Of a DNA stretch of 64,000 bases, positions 21,569 to 31,154 are shown piece after piece; the stretch's first letter is position 1, and each line of letters opens with the position of its first letter. The notes below the pieces were generated by a model, which was not told the origin of the DNA, did no database searches, and was given only the letters and a program-made list of their open reading frames with translations. A program made the translations under genes and the position numbers. The stretch spans positions 2,480,001 to 2,544,000 of the forward strand of contig JAEHOE010000001.1 of the NCBI GenBank assembly GCA_016858145.1, in the 5' to 3' direction. The stretch is from Edaphochlamys debaryana. Lineage: Eukaryota; Chlorophyta; Chlorophyceae; Chlamydomonadales.

Positions 21569-23408
21569 TCAGCATGGAATGAAGAGCACTTCAGTCTGCT
21601 TGGTGCTGCTCGCTTGGGTTTGACTATCGAATTGCGCCTGCACCCACAGCCACCGTCACAGTCACCCACAGAAGCTTGCTCACCTGCACTATGATGCGGC
21701 AGGGCACTTTCACGCTCTTCGCGAGGCAGGCCAGGGCCGCCACCGTGGGCCCATTGTACGGGGTCTTGAGCAGGGTAAACCCGGTCGACTTGTCGAACGA
21801 GTGGATGCCGTTACTCGCATCTTCCATGATGGCCTCCAGGTTGGCGGCCATGTTGCCCACTGTCAAGAAACGGGTCAAACGGAGCCAGAGGAGGGTCGTC
21901 AGCGTTGCATGGTGGCGGCAGCTACCTCCTCTTGGCAGCCTGGCAAAACATACCACGCGAACCCCACCGGCCATCCCCATGGAGCGAGGGAGGATGCTGT
22001 GAGCAACTGCTTGTGGCTGCCACCCGTGCCTATTGCCAGGTATACCAACTGCCCCTGCCAGTGACGCACCCGCCTGGTTGGGCGTCATGTTGGGGAGCAC
22101 CCAGGAGGACACGTTCTCCTGCAGGCACTGCACCAGCTCGCGGCGCCTCATGAGCCCCTTCTTGAAGATTGCCCAGCGCTTCCTCTTCATGTCCTCCTCG
22201 GTCAGCGTCACCTCCTTCGCCCACTGCTTCAGCAGGTACTCTGCAACAGGGGAGCATCGGACACCAGTGCGCATGGGTATCTCACCCGAAGGGGTATGGC
22301 GCCGGTCGGGAAGGGCACAAAAACAAGTACCATGTCTTCTGTCGCCCTCGCCCCGCGAAACCCTTCACTCTGGGTGCTCGCATACATGTTGGGCAGCATG
22401 TCCCTGAAATGCCCAACAAAGACGCCCGCAGATGGTTCCGATGCATTACTTGAGGTCGCTAAAAAGCACTTCCGCGTCGCACAAACGCCTTAGGCCTTTA
22501 GAAGGTCTCCACCGCCCTTCTTTATGCGGAGGGGTTGGGGAGCACTTTCGGCGAGGTCGGGTTGGGAGGGTTGGCAGGCGTGCCAGACCCCTCTCACTAA
22601 ACCCCACGGCAGAGGGTCTTCCACCCCAAGGCTCCTAGCCAGGCAAACCATTGGTAAACTAGGAACGCTGCCCCCTGCGCCTTCTGGGAAACACCACCAT
22701 GTGCATTGCGCTACGCAACAAGCAAACAAGCCCACCCAGTTGTTCGACCCACCCAGGAAGGAGCGGATGTTGCGGACGTTTGCACCGGCGAGCGCAAGGA
22801 TAAGCTGCTTCTCGGTGTCCACGAGCTCTCGATCCTTGGTCCTCAACAGGTCGGACTTGTGTGCGAGCTCCAGGGCCAGGGCCGTCACCTGCGGCGGGAG
22901 ACACACCGAGATTTGAGGCATCTGGGGTTCTGGGACATGCGGAAACTACGGGGGCTTCTGCACCGTGCGACTGACCTGCTGCTGCTGCGCGTAGAACGGG
23001 GCAACGATGCGCGGGTGGAACTCTAGGGGAACGTCTTGCAGTAATTCGTAGATGTGAACGTTGGCTCCAGCCGTCGCCATGCTGGGCGGACCACCCTCAC
23101 TGCCTGAACGGTGCAGTAATGAGGGCTGCCTCAGGCTTGCTTGGGTGCGTGTGCTGAACACAAGGCCGAGGACAAGACTGAGGCAATCTACTCGATCTCT
23201 AGCTACGCTGCTCGTCTCAAACCGACTCACCAGAGGCGGCAGTGGACAGCCCCTTCCTTGGTAGCTGCGCGGCTGCAGCTGCGACCAGCCGCATAGCTGC
23301 GCACTTCATAAGTGGCGAGGCGAGCGTGCGCCCCGCCGCGCCTCCCGAGCTGCTGCCGAGGACGCTTTGGCAGGCAGCCGAGAGTAGCCTGGCCATCCCG
23401 GGCGCCAT
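21569..23408 (-). CDS. Unrecognised protein with mitochondrial-type presequence
   Basis: Spliced model of 6 exons, high to low: 23408-23231, 23103-22976, 22888-22753, 22240-22070, 21859-21684, 21637-21569. All introns are GT-AG, phases agree, and the product is 285 aa. The first ~55 residues (ARLLSAACQSVLGSS, AAMRLVAAAAAQLPRKGL) are rich in Ala, Ser, Arg and Leu with no acidic residues, typical of a mitochondrial presequence. The body contains DVPLEFHPRIVAPFYAQQQQ, a helical charged stretch (LELAHKSDLLRTKDRELVD), then KRKRWAIFKKGLMRRRELVQ and a conserved-looking NMAANLEAIMEDASNGI. I do not recognise the family. Starts at 23429, 23408 and 23396 are in frame; 23408 is a compromise. The last short exon is the least certain. 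It sits inside the DHHC/bZIP duplication region on the opposite strand. Confidence 0.7.
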
Positions 23409-23429
23409 TCGTGAACAAGGGAAAACCAT

Positions 23430-23925
23430 GCTTGGAGATATGCTTATGCTTGGGCAGCACTGTTGCGTTGGGTGCGTTGCCGTGTGATTAGTGACGAGCA
23501 GCAGGATAACTGGAACTGGAAGACGCTGTTGGGCCAACCTGGCCCGGGGCAGAGACTTGGAGCTCGACCAAGCATGAACGGATTGTGGCATGCACACCCG
23601 CCAGACACACGCCGTGCAAGTTGTAGCCCACAGTGCCAGCGGAACTTGCGACTGCGCTCATATAGCTCATGCCATGAATGCTGGCATCCCAAACTCGTGG
23701 CGCGGGCTCACCGGCTGCACAGCGAGCTGCGGGATGGCCGGGTCACCCCCAGACCCCCATCGCTCGTCCCCTCCCCGCCTCAGCACAGAAGTGGTGTTTG
23801 TGGACACCCCCAACGCTGGGCTCCAATACCCGTTTGCATATGGCACCCTGCAGCAGAGGTGGCGAGCAACAGTCCTACTGGTAGGCAGTACCGCGCCGCG
23901 AAAGGGCAAGGGCAGTGTATCGCTA
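23430..23925. other. Intergenic, upstream of the minus-strand mitochondrial-type gene
   Basis: It presumably holds the promoter of the gene starting at 23408. Open frames occur on both strands but none has a recognisable domain. Confidence 0.35.
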
Positions 23926-24299
23926 GGGTGCTTTGGGCGCTCCTGTCCTTCCCGGTATGGTTGCTTCCAGGCCTCACACTCCGCCAGGCTGGTGGGGGGA
24001 CAAGCATCTCAGCCCTTTTGTGGAAGGCCGAGAGACATGGGGCTCCACGCCCCACGCGCCTCTTTCCTGCACTCCGCCGCGGCCCCGCAATATCCTCCCC
24101 GTCCCCAACAGGTCACAAGCTGCACCGAAGGAGCAGGGTAGGAGAAGGAGTAGGAGTAGGTAGTGGGGGTTGAATGCGGATGCGGCCTTGGGGCCCACCC
24201 CCTTGCGCACGCAACTCTCCCGTGTGTCCCGCCCCGGACCCACCAAGTCACAACTCACAAGCACCAGTCCGGGTGCAGAGCCTGGGCAATGCAAGCACG
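23926..24299 (+). repeat. 374-bp tandem repeat, unit 1
   Basis: The sequence from GGGTGCTTTGGGCGCTCC to the start of unit 2 is repeated immediately. Within the unit is a (GGAGTA)-like stretch. The copies look essentially identical, so the duplication is recent. Matching open frames on both strands simply reflect the repeat. Confidence 0.9.
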
Positions 24300-24673
24300 G
24301 GGTGCTTTGGGCGCTCCTGTCCTTCCCGGTATGGTTGCTTCCAGGCCTCACACTCCGCCAGGCTGGTGGGGGGACAAGCATCTCAGCCCTTTTGTGGAAG
24401 GCCGAGAGACATGGGGCTCCACGCCCCACGCGCCTCTTTCCTGCACTCCGCCGCGGCCCCGCAATATCCTCCCCGTCCCCAACAGGTCACAAGCTGCACC
24501 GAAGGAGCAGGGTAGGAGAAGGAGTAGGAGTAGGTAGTGGGGGTTGAATGCGGATGCGGCCTTGGGGCCCACCCCCTTGCGCACGCAACTCTCCCGTGTG
24601 TCCCGCCCCGGACCCACCAAGTCACAACTCACAAGCACCAGTCCGGGTGCAGAGCCTGGGCAATGCAAGCATG
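24300..24673 (+). repeat. 374-bp tandem repeat, unit 2
   Basis: Exact second unit with the same 374-bp period. The two copies differ at their outer boundary, where CAAGCAC is followed by the next unit in copy 1 and CAAGCAT leads to unique sequence in copy 2. The array ends about 170 bp before the truncated DHHC copy 3. Confidence 0.9.
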
Positions 24674-24842
24674 GGGCAGACGGGCGGGAGGCTGGAGCCT
24701 GTTGTGGTAATTGAGGTGGGGCCAGGCGATGTGGGGAGGACATATGCCTGGACGGTTGGGAGAGCGGCATGGGGGGTGACTGAGCAACGCGTGTTGGGTG
24801 GACTGAGCGGGTTCAGGCTGGGGAGGAGGCCCTGTACCTAAT

Positions 24843-26327
24843 ATGCCGGGGAAGCCGCAGCGCTGCCACCACTGCCGCAAGTGCCAGCGCTGCGTGCTGA
24901 TGATGGTGGGCGGCGGGGTCGGGACTCGGGAGGGCGTCGAGTGGCGGCACTTCGTGAAGTCACGGATGGCGTGCCTTGGGAGGGCGCACAGCGATAGGGC
25001 TGGGGATTCTGTGTCTGCAACTGGCCTGTGAGCAGTACCAACTCCAAGCTGCTCTTTAAGCACTTTGGCCCTTGCTCACCCGTCCGGCCCCACCCCCCAG
25101 GACCACCACTGCCCTTGGACGAATAACTGCATAGGCCACGGCAACTGCCGCGCGCTCTTCATCTTCCTTATATGTGAGCAACGGCCGGGCCGCTTAGGCG
25201 GCTCCCAGGGCGCCCGTGCTCCATAAAAACCCCTCAGCTGCTGCTGCGGCTCTACTGGCCTCTGCCGATAGCTCCTTGTCCCACTGCCCGGCCCTCCTAA
25301 CCTCGCTGCCCCAACCCCTCTGGGCCGCTTCGGCCCCCGCCCCTCCGCCCTTCCCCCACCCTCCCCCAGACGTGAACGCCGCCCTCATGCACGTGGTCGG
25401 GCTGCTGGGGGCGCACGCGCTGCACATGCTGCAGACCAGCCACGCCAACCGGGTGCTGCGCACGGGGCCGCAGGGCAAGCCCGTGCAGCTGGGCGCTGGC
25501 TGGGGCGAGTCGCTGTGGCTGTGGACGGTGCTGCAGGTGGGCGGGGGCGGGGCAGGGATGCCGGGCGGCGGGACGGAGTCGGGCACAGGGAACGGCTCGA
25601 GGGACAGCTGGCGACCAAGGTTGGGCCTCACTAGAGGAGTTCCCCCTCTCTGCCTGCCTGGCACGAACTCGGCCCCTGCCTTTCCCCTCTGCCCCCTCTG
25701 CCCCCCCTGGCCCTCCCTGCCCCCCGACCCAGATCGAGGCCTTCATGCTGGCGCTGCCGCTTGCCATCGGGCTGCTGCTGCTGTTCGTGTGGCACGTGCA
25801 GCTGGTCATGGCCAACAAGACCACCATAGAGTACCAGGAGGTGCGGGGGGGCCTGGGGAGGCGAGGGGCGAGGGGGCGGAGGGAATGGAGGGAGCAGCTT
25901 GCAGTGCATGGGACGGGGCGGCGGGAGGCAGGGCGCAGGTTTCCACGCAGTAGGGTAGGGGCAGGGGGCTGGGTCCAGGGGTTTGGTGACAACAGGGCTA
26001 GGAGGCAAACGCTCAGACAGGGCACTGGACCCAGTTCGCGAACCCTCGCTCACCTGCAGCCCCTTCTCATGGTCGTTGCCTGCCCCGGGACAGGGCGTCA
26101 CGGCCAGCATCAATGCCGCCGCCTCGGGCGTGCCCTTGGCGCAGCTGCACCAGCACCCCTACGACCTGGGCCTGTACGCCAACCTGGTGCAGATCTTTGG
26201 GCCCAACCCCGCGTCGTGGCTCGTGCCGCCGTGCGCGCCCATGCCCGGGGGCCTAGCCTACCCGACCAAGTGGGACGTGCCCGCCAACGCGGACGACGAG
26301 GCGCGGCGGCTTGGGCTCACATCTTAG
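24843..26327 (+). pseudogene. DHHC palmitoyltransferase copy 3, 5'-truncated
   Basis: Exons at 24843-24905 (partial exon 4), 25101-25173, 25370-25536, 25733-25840 and 26094-26327 are open and in phase. They would encode 214 aa if translation began at the ATG at 24843 ([14 protein letters not shown]). Exons 1-3 and the first half of exon 4 are missing, so both N-terminal membrane spans and the leading CxxC of the cysteine-rich domain are absent. The catalytic [13 protein letters not shown], both C-terminal spans and TTIE are kept; GHANYRAFF has become GHGNCRALF. The breakpoint lies inside exon 4, next to unique DNA and the 374-bp repeats. With no frame-breaking change it could still be expressed, but as an enzyme it is probably inactive. 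Confidence 0.8.
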
Positions 26328-26512
26328 TGAATTCATGGGGAGAGACGCACGGGGGGTTCGGGCGGTCCGTGCAAGGTCACGATGGTGATAAATGGCAGGG
26401 ATAGTGGGGGCTTGGGGTGTATTGGAGCGGACTCTGTGGGGAGGGGGCGGCGGGGGCTGCGGCGCTCTGTGTCGGGGGGGCACGTACCGCGCGAGTCGGT
26501 CGCGCTCGCGCG

Positions 26513-26517
26513 TGTAA
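26513..26517 (+). promoter_or_regulatory. TGTAA poly(A) signal, DHHC copy 3
   Basis: TGTAA in the context CGCGTGTAAGTCTGCCAT, about 186 nt past the copy 3 stop and matching the other two copies. Confidence 0.5.
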
Positions 26518-26619
26518 GTCTGCCATATGAAGCCGTTCTCTATACTTCATATGTACACAATGCTATAGACCCGCAGCAATTTGAACGTGAGAACAGCTTA
26601 ACCTCAACGTGGCCTGGGA

Positions 26620-28718
26620 ATGTCACCGGAATACCTGAGCTGCGCGGACGACCCCTTCAACGCGCTGCTTCTACAGTTTAATCTCGGGAAAGATGACGCG
26701 CCAAAGCGCGTGCGCGGGGGCACAAAGCCTTTGAGATACCGGCAGCGCGTCCTCGCTCAGCTCGAGGAGGCCTGCGCGGCCAAGGCGAAGGAGTTGGCCA
26801 TCCAGGAAGAGGAGAACCGTCGCTTGCGCGGGCGGGCGAAGGTACGTGTGTGTCAACGCTCCTGGTTTCGAGCGTAGCGAACTTAGGTAAGCGGGAAGAT
26901 GACGCTCCGGCCACTTTCGCGCCTTCAGGTGCTCGAGGTCGTGCTTCCGGTTCGGGAGCAATACCTGCAGTCCCTACAACGATATCGTCGCGATGCGGGG
27001 CCGTCGTCCAGCGACACGCCCTTCACGCCATACTCGGGGCACCAACACCCGCACCTGGTACGTGGGGAGGTCCGCTCTCCCGACACCCTTGGTAGCTGTG
27101 GGCCCGGGGCAGGAGGCACATGCTTCAACGCATGGACGGACTGGGGAAAAGCAGCCTGGGGACAGACCTGGGGACTGGGGAACCTTGGGGCCGGGAAATA
27201 GCGGCCTGGGGGGGGGGAGAGAGCAGCCTGCTGACAGACCTGCGACTTGGGGAAGAGCCGGCCTGGGGACTTGCGGACCTGTGGACTGAGGAAGAGCAGC
27301 GCCAGGTGGCCTCAGGTCTGGCCCTGACCTGCCTGCCCCTGTCACGCCCACCTCAGACGATGCTGAACTCCTCGGGCTCAGAGGAGAGCCTCCTCTCGTT
27401 CAGCAGCGACTCCCTTCCGCCGCTCAGCCCCGCCGAGGCGGGCACCTATGCTCCCGACCACGGCGCCTCCACCGCTGAGACCTCTCACCCGGTCCCCCGG
27501 CCCCTGAGCACGGCGGTGGAGCCGGGGCCCGGCCCGGCCGGCACTCCCGCCCACGTCATCAAGGGCTTCCTGGGGCACTGGAGGGAGTGGGTGCGCGAGG
27601 CGGGGCTGCTGCTGCACCAGCATGACGCAAGGCCCAGCGACCCCGGGCCTACGCTCAAGCTGGCGCAGGCGAGAGGCTGGGGGCGAAGGGCGCTTGAGAC
27701 AGGGATGGGACAGTGTACTGGGCCTGGGGGGCGACAAGGGCGAGGGTCTGTAACAGGTGGCCGGCTTGCTGACACGTCCGTGCCCTGGGCCCCACAGCTG
27801 CACGACAAGCTGCTGACGCCCCTCATTGCCAAGGTGAGCCGCAGCGCCGGCGGTGGAGGGAAGTCCTCCCGGGGCCAGGGCCGGGGCCAGGGCCATGCGA
27901 CGACACGCACCTTGCAGAGTTGCATTGGATCGACGCTACTTGCGACAGGCCTTCAGCGCTCTCACAGAGGCCCCCACATCGCCCCCTCCTCATTCCTCGC
28001 TCGCAGATCCAGGTGTCCCACCCCACGCTCCACTGGGACCTCATGCAGCTGGACCTGGACACGGGCGCGCGCGTGGTGCCCCCGGCAGAGAGCTACTGGG
28101 TAAGCCGGGCCGGCCCGCCCCTGGCGCACAGACCTGGCGCGATCCCAGCATGCCCTCGCCATCCCCCGAGCGCCTCGCGACCTCCTCCGCCCTGACCGCG
28201 TGGCCCTGCCCTTGCCTCGCCCTCGTCTGGCCTTCCCTCAGGGCCCCGTCGTGCGCAGTCTGGGCTTCAGCCCGGCGCAGCTGGAGGGCTGCCGCGCGGC
28301 GCTGGACATGTACCGCGAGTACGTGGCGCGGCTGCAGGAGGAGCGGAGGGCGCTGGCGGCGCGGCTGGCGCTGTGCACGGGGTCGCCCACGCCCTGGAGC
28401 CCGGCGCCCGGGCAGCCGGCGGCGCTGTGGGCGCACCCGTCCGAGGCCTTCGCTGTGATGGAGGTGGCGGAGGCGCTGGCGCGCAACGTGGCCAAGGAGC
28501 GACGCGCTCTGGAGACGGTCAAGGACTTCTTCTGCTCCAACGAGTGGTCCCTGCTGCAGGCCGTGCGCGTGTCGGTGCTGTCGTACCCCTTCATCCCCGA
28601 CCCGCTCGCGCTGGTGGCGTCGGCGGTGGACATGCACCCCCTCACCGCCACCTGCGCCCCGCCGCCGCCGCCAGCGGGGCCCGCGGGCGCCCAGTCGCTC
28701 TATGCCATGGCGCGGTGA
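26620..28718 (+). CDS. bZIP-like protein, intact copy
   Basis: Spliced model of 6 exons: 26620-26841, 26929-27057, 27357-27668, 27798-27833, 28007-28099, 28242-28718. The product is 422 aa. Residues 29-43 (PKRVRGGTKPLRYRQR) form a basic region that runs into a long charged helix (VLAQLEEACAAKAKELAIQEEENRRLRGRAKVLEVVLPVR, interrupted here only by the exon join), resembling the plant/algal bZIP-type basic region plus coiled coil. A Ser/Pro-rich linker (exon 3) follows, then a C-terminal helical region (YREYVARLQEERRALAARLAL, NVAKERRALETVKDFF, VSVLSYPFIPDPLALVASAV). A role as a DNA-binding regulator is inferred from the N-terminus; the C-terminal region is not one I can name. Intron 3 requires a GC donor (CAG/GCGAGA at 27669). 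Fragments of its first exon follow DHHC copies 1 and 2. Confidence 0.75.
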
Positions 28719-29830
28719 CGCTCTGGCAGCGCTGTCGCACCTGTACCGCTTACTGTGCGCGTTGAGCATTCAACGTGTGAGTGTCTCGTGACTGCCTCGA
28801 AGACGGGGGTAGGGGTAGGGGTAGGCAGTGAGGGTTAGTTAGTGGGTGCTCCGCGGGTTGCGGGAACACTGCGGTCCTGTGGTCCGTGGGTTCCGGTTAT
28901 GGTGAGGCGCAGGGTAGGGGCAGGAGGGGGGCGGGGATTGAGAGGAAGGCGAGAGCTTGGCGCGTGTCGCAGTGGATACTGCGCGGAGTTTGGCACGGGA
29001 GTCAAGGCTGGTACGCGTTCGTTCCAACTGGCTACCGGTATTACCCACGTCCAGCTGACGTTCTTGTGCCCGTCCTGTCAGTGCGGTGGGCTGTCTTGAG
29101 TGGCTTGTGTACTCCTCCGTGCAGCGACAGCTGGGTTCATCGCCTGCCGTCATGCTCGTTAGCGATTAGTGATTCCTACCGGTATTATTTGTTGACGTGC
29201 TCGCTGAAGCCTGTTCACTGCTTCACTGGTTTGCGCGGCTGGCATCCGGCTGGCATGGAATGCGCGGCTGGCATCCGGCTGGCATCCGGCTGGCATCCGG
29301 CTGGCATCCGGCTGGCATGGAATGCGTAGGACGCCTGGTGCTTGGTGACTTCTGTGAAGAATACGGGGCGTGGGGGTGTAGGCGTGTCTGGATCGCTTCG
29401 GCCCTGAGCAGGTGCCCAGGTCCACATGGGTGTTGGAGGAAGGCAGCGTGTTCTTGGCCTCCTCGCACGGGCCGGGCGGGAACAGGCGGGAAGGAGGCTT
29501 GGTCAACACCGCTGACATGGGAATGGGCCCCGCAGCGGCTGACATGTTGTAAACTAGTCAACGAGGGTGTAGAGGGCCTTTAAAGCAGGTGGCGCTCTCG
29601 TTCAATCCCTACCCTTCTGGAGGCTGTTCCTGCTGTAACCGTCGCACCCTAGAAGGAGAAGTCTGCCTTTGAGCGGGACAGGGGCAAGCCTCGTTGACCT
29701 AGAGGCCATGCCCAGCACACAGCCTCCAGGATTTCCCGCCACCCCGGAGACTACACCCGGCCGCATTGAAACCCTTGCAGCCCCACCCCTGAGTGTCACC
29801 CCTCCCTGAACCCCTGTCCCCACGCAAGGT
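28719..29830. other. Intergenic region between bZIP-like gene and H2A
   Basis: Holds the 3' UTR of the bZIP-like gene, a short (GGGGTA)n run at about 28804-28827 and the 11-bp minisatellite at 29238-29321. No gene was recognised. Confidence 0.45.
29238..29321 (+). repeat. 11-bp minisatellite (GGCTGGCATCC)n
   Basis: Seven or so units of GGCTGGCATCC are arranged in two blocks, each closed by a GGCTGGCATGGAATGCG variant, so a higher-order repeat is visible. Non-coding. Confidence 0.85.
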
Positions 29831-29846
29831 GGTGTTGAGAAACACC
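29831..29846 (-). terminator. Histone mRNA 3' stem-loop (H2A)
   Basis: On the minus strand this reads GGTGTTTCTCAACACC: a 6-bp stem GGTGTT/AACACC with a TCTC loop, 45 nt past the H2A stop. It is the processing hairpin of replication-dependent histone mRNAs. Confidence 0.88.
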
Positions 29847-29891
29847 GGGTTGGTTGTGGGGTATGGGTGCCAGGCACGGAAAGGAAGGTGC

Positions 29892-30284
29892 TTAGGCCGA
29901 GCCCTCCTCGCCCTTGCCGCCCTTGGTCTTCTTGGGCAGCAGCACGGCATGGATGTTGGGCAGCACACCGCCCGAGGCGATGGTCACTTCGCCAAGCAGC
30001 TTGCCAAGCTCCTCGTCGTTGCGGATGGCCAGCTGGATGTGGCGGGGGACAATGCGGTTCTTCTTGTTGTCGCGGGCGGCGTTGCCGGCCAGCTCCAGCA
30101 CCTCAGCGGTCAGGTACTCCAGCACGGCGGCCAGGTACACGGGGGCACCGGCACCGATGCGCTCGGCGTACTTGCCCTTCTTCAGGTAGCGGGCGATGCG
30201 GCCCACGGGGAACTGCAGGCCTGCCTTGGAGCTGCGGCTCACGGCCTTCTTGCCGGCAGTCTTGCCCTTGCCACGGCCAGCCAT
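29892..30284 (-). CDS. H2A: Histone H2A
   Basis: Single exon, 130 aa. The start [19 protein letters not shown], the histone-fold core ([19 protein letters not shown] and following), the acidic-patch region and the [16 protein letters not shown] tail are textbook canonical H2A; there is no SQ(E/D) H2A.X motif. It packs with H2B into the nucleosome core. The gene has no intron, ends in a histone 3' hairpin and is divergent from H2B across 329 bp, as is usual for replication-dependent histone genes of volvocine algae. The sequence is close to the Chlamydomonas/Volvox proteins as I remember them, differing at the extreme C-terminus (EEGSA). Confidence 0.97.
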   Translation of the reverse strand: MAGRGKGKTAGKKAVSRSSKAGLQFPVGRIARYLKKGKYAERIGAGAPVYLAAVLEYLTAEVLELAGNAARDNKKNRIVPRHIQLAIRNDEELGKLLGEVTIASGGVLPNIHAVLLPKKTKGGKGEEGSA

Positions 30285-30613
30285 CTTGGGATGTGGGGGA
30301 GCGACGAAAAGTCAGAGAGACGAGTTGGGGAGTTGAGAGCTTGTAGAGGTGCTATTACTGTCTTCTGAGTGCTCGCGGGCTTATGTAGCCCAGCGGCAGC
30401 TCGGGCAGCGCGAGGAACTCGTTGACCAGGCAACGGTCTGGCGGTTGTCGTGCTGGGACGAGCGCCGGACGGTGTCGCCGGGCCGCTCGCCCGAGCATCG
30501 CGGCGCCCTCATAAGCGTGCAGGCATCGCATAGAGCAGTATCGCAACGTATACAGACTCTCAGATCTCGACACCTACCTCGCACACCCGCGACACCAACA
30601 CACATCTTTGACC
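30285..30613. promoter_or_regulatory. Divergent H2A-H2B promoter
   Basis: This is the 329-bp interval between the two start codons. A CATAAG hexamer occurs once for each gene in the correct orientation: minus strand at 30385-30380 and plus strand at 30510-30515. They lie 96 and 99 nt upstream of the respective ATGs, so they are good TATA-element candidates. The central segment (about 30400-30470) would hold shared upstream elements; I cannot name one with confidence. Confidence 0.7.
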
Positions 30614-31087
30614 ATGGCCCCCAAGAAGGACGAGAAGCCCGTTGCCGCCGAGGCTGCCGACGCCCCTAAGGCCGAGGCCAAGCCCAAGGCCGAGAAGAAG
30701 GCCAAGAAGGCGGCCGCCCCCAAGAAGGAGAAGAAGCCCAAGAAGGAGAAGCCCGCCGGCGAGGGTGCCGAGGGCGCTGACAAGAAGAAGGGCAAGAAGA
30801 AGGCCAGCAAGGTGGAGACGTACAAGCTGTACATCTACAAGGTGCTCAAGCAGGTGCACCCCGACACGGGCATCAGCTCCAAGGCTATGTCGATCATGAA
30901 CAGCTTCATCAACGATATCTTCGAGAAGGTGGCCACCGAGGCCTCCAAGCTGAGCCGCTACAACAAGAAGCCCACCGTCACGTCCAGGGAGATCCAGACG
31001 GCCGTGCGCCTGGTGCTGCCCGGCGAGCTGGCCAAGCACGCCGTGTCGGAGGGCACCAAGGCCGTCACCAAGTTCACCTCGGGCTAA
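30614..31087 (+). CDS. H2B: Histone H2B
   Basis: Single exon, 157 aa, starting at the ATG in ACCATGGCC; an upstream in-frame TTG is not a start. The N-terminal tail is long and almost wholly Lys/Ala/Pro/Glu ([20 protein letters not shown]), as in green-algal H2Bs. The core [53 protein letters not shown] and the tail [11 protein letters not shown] are canonical. The C-terminal ubiquitination-site Lys region (AVTK) is present. It is co-regulated with H2A through the shared promoter and followed by a histone hairpin. Confidence 0.97.
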   Translation: MAPKKDEKPVAAEAADAPKAEAKPKAEKKAKKAAAPKKEKKPKKEKPAGEGAEGADKKKGKKKASKVETYKLYIYKVLKQVHPDTGISSKAMSIMNSFINDIFEKVATEASKLSRYNKKPTVTSREIQTAVRLVLPGELAKHAVSEGTKAVTKFTSG

Positions 31088-31138
31088 GCGCCTTTCACCT
31101 TTCATGCCCCAGCGCCTTCTGGCGGCACCCAACAACCC

Positions 31139-31154
31139 GGTGTTTCTAAACACC
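31139..31154 (+). terminator. Histone mRNA 3' stem-loop (H2B)
   Basis: GGTGTTTCTAAACACC forms a 6-bp stem with a TCTA loop, 52 nt after the H2B stop. It differs by one loop base from the H2A hairpin. Confidence 0.9.

Noticed and set aside
23974..24770. Repeated open frames in the 374-bp tandem repeat
   Set aside because: The same peptide appears twice only because the DNA is duplicated; no domain is recognisable.
28804..28827. (GGGGTA)n run considered as a telomere-like repeat
   Set aside because: Only four units, and the algal telomere unit is of the TTTTAGGG type.
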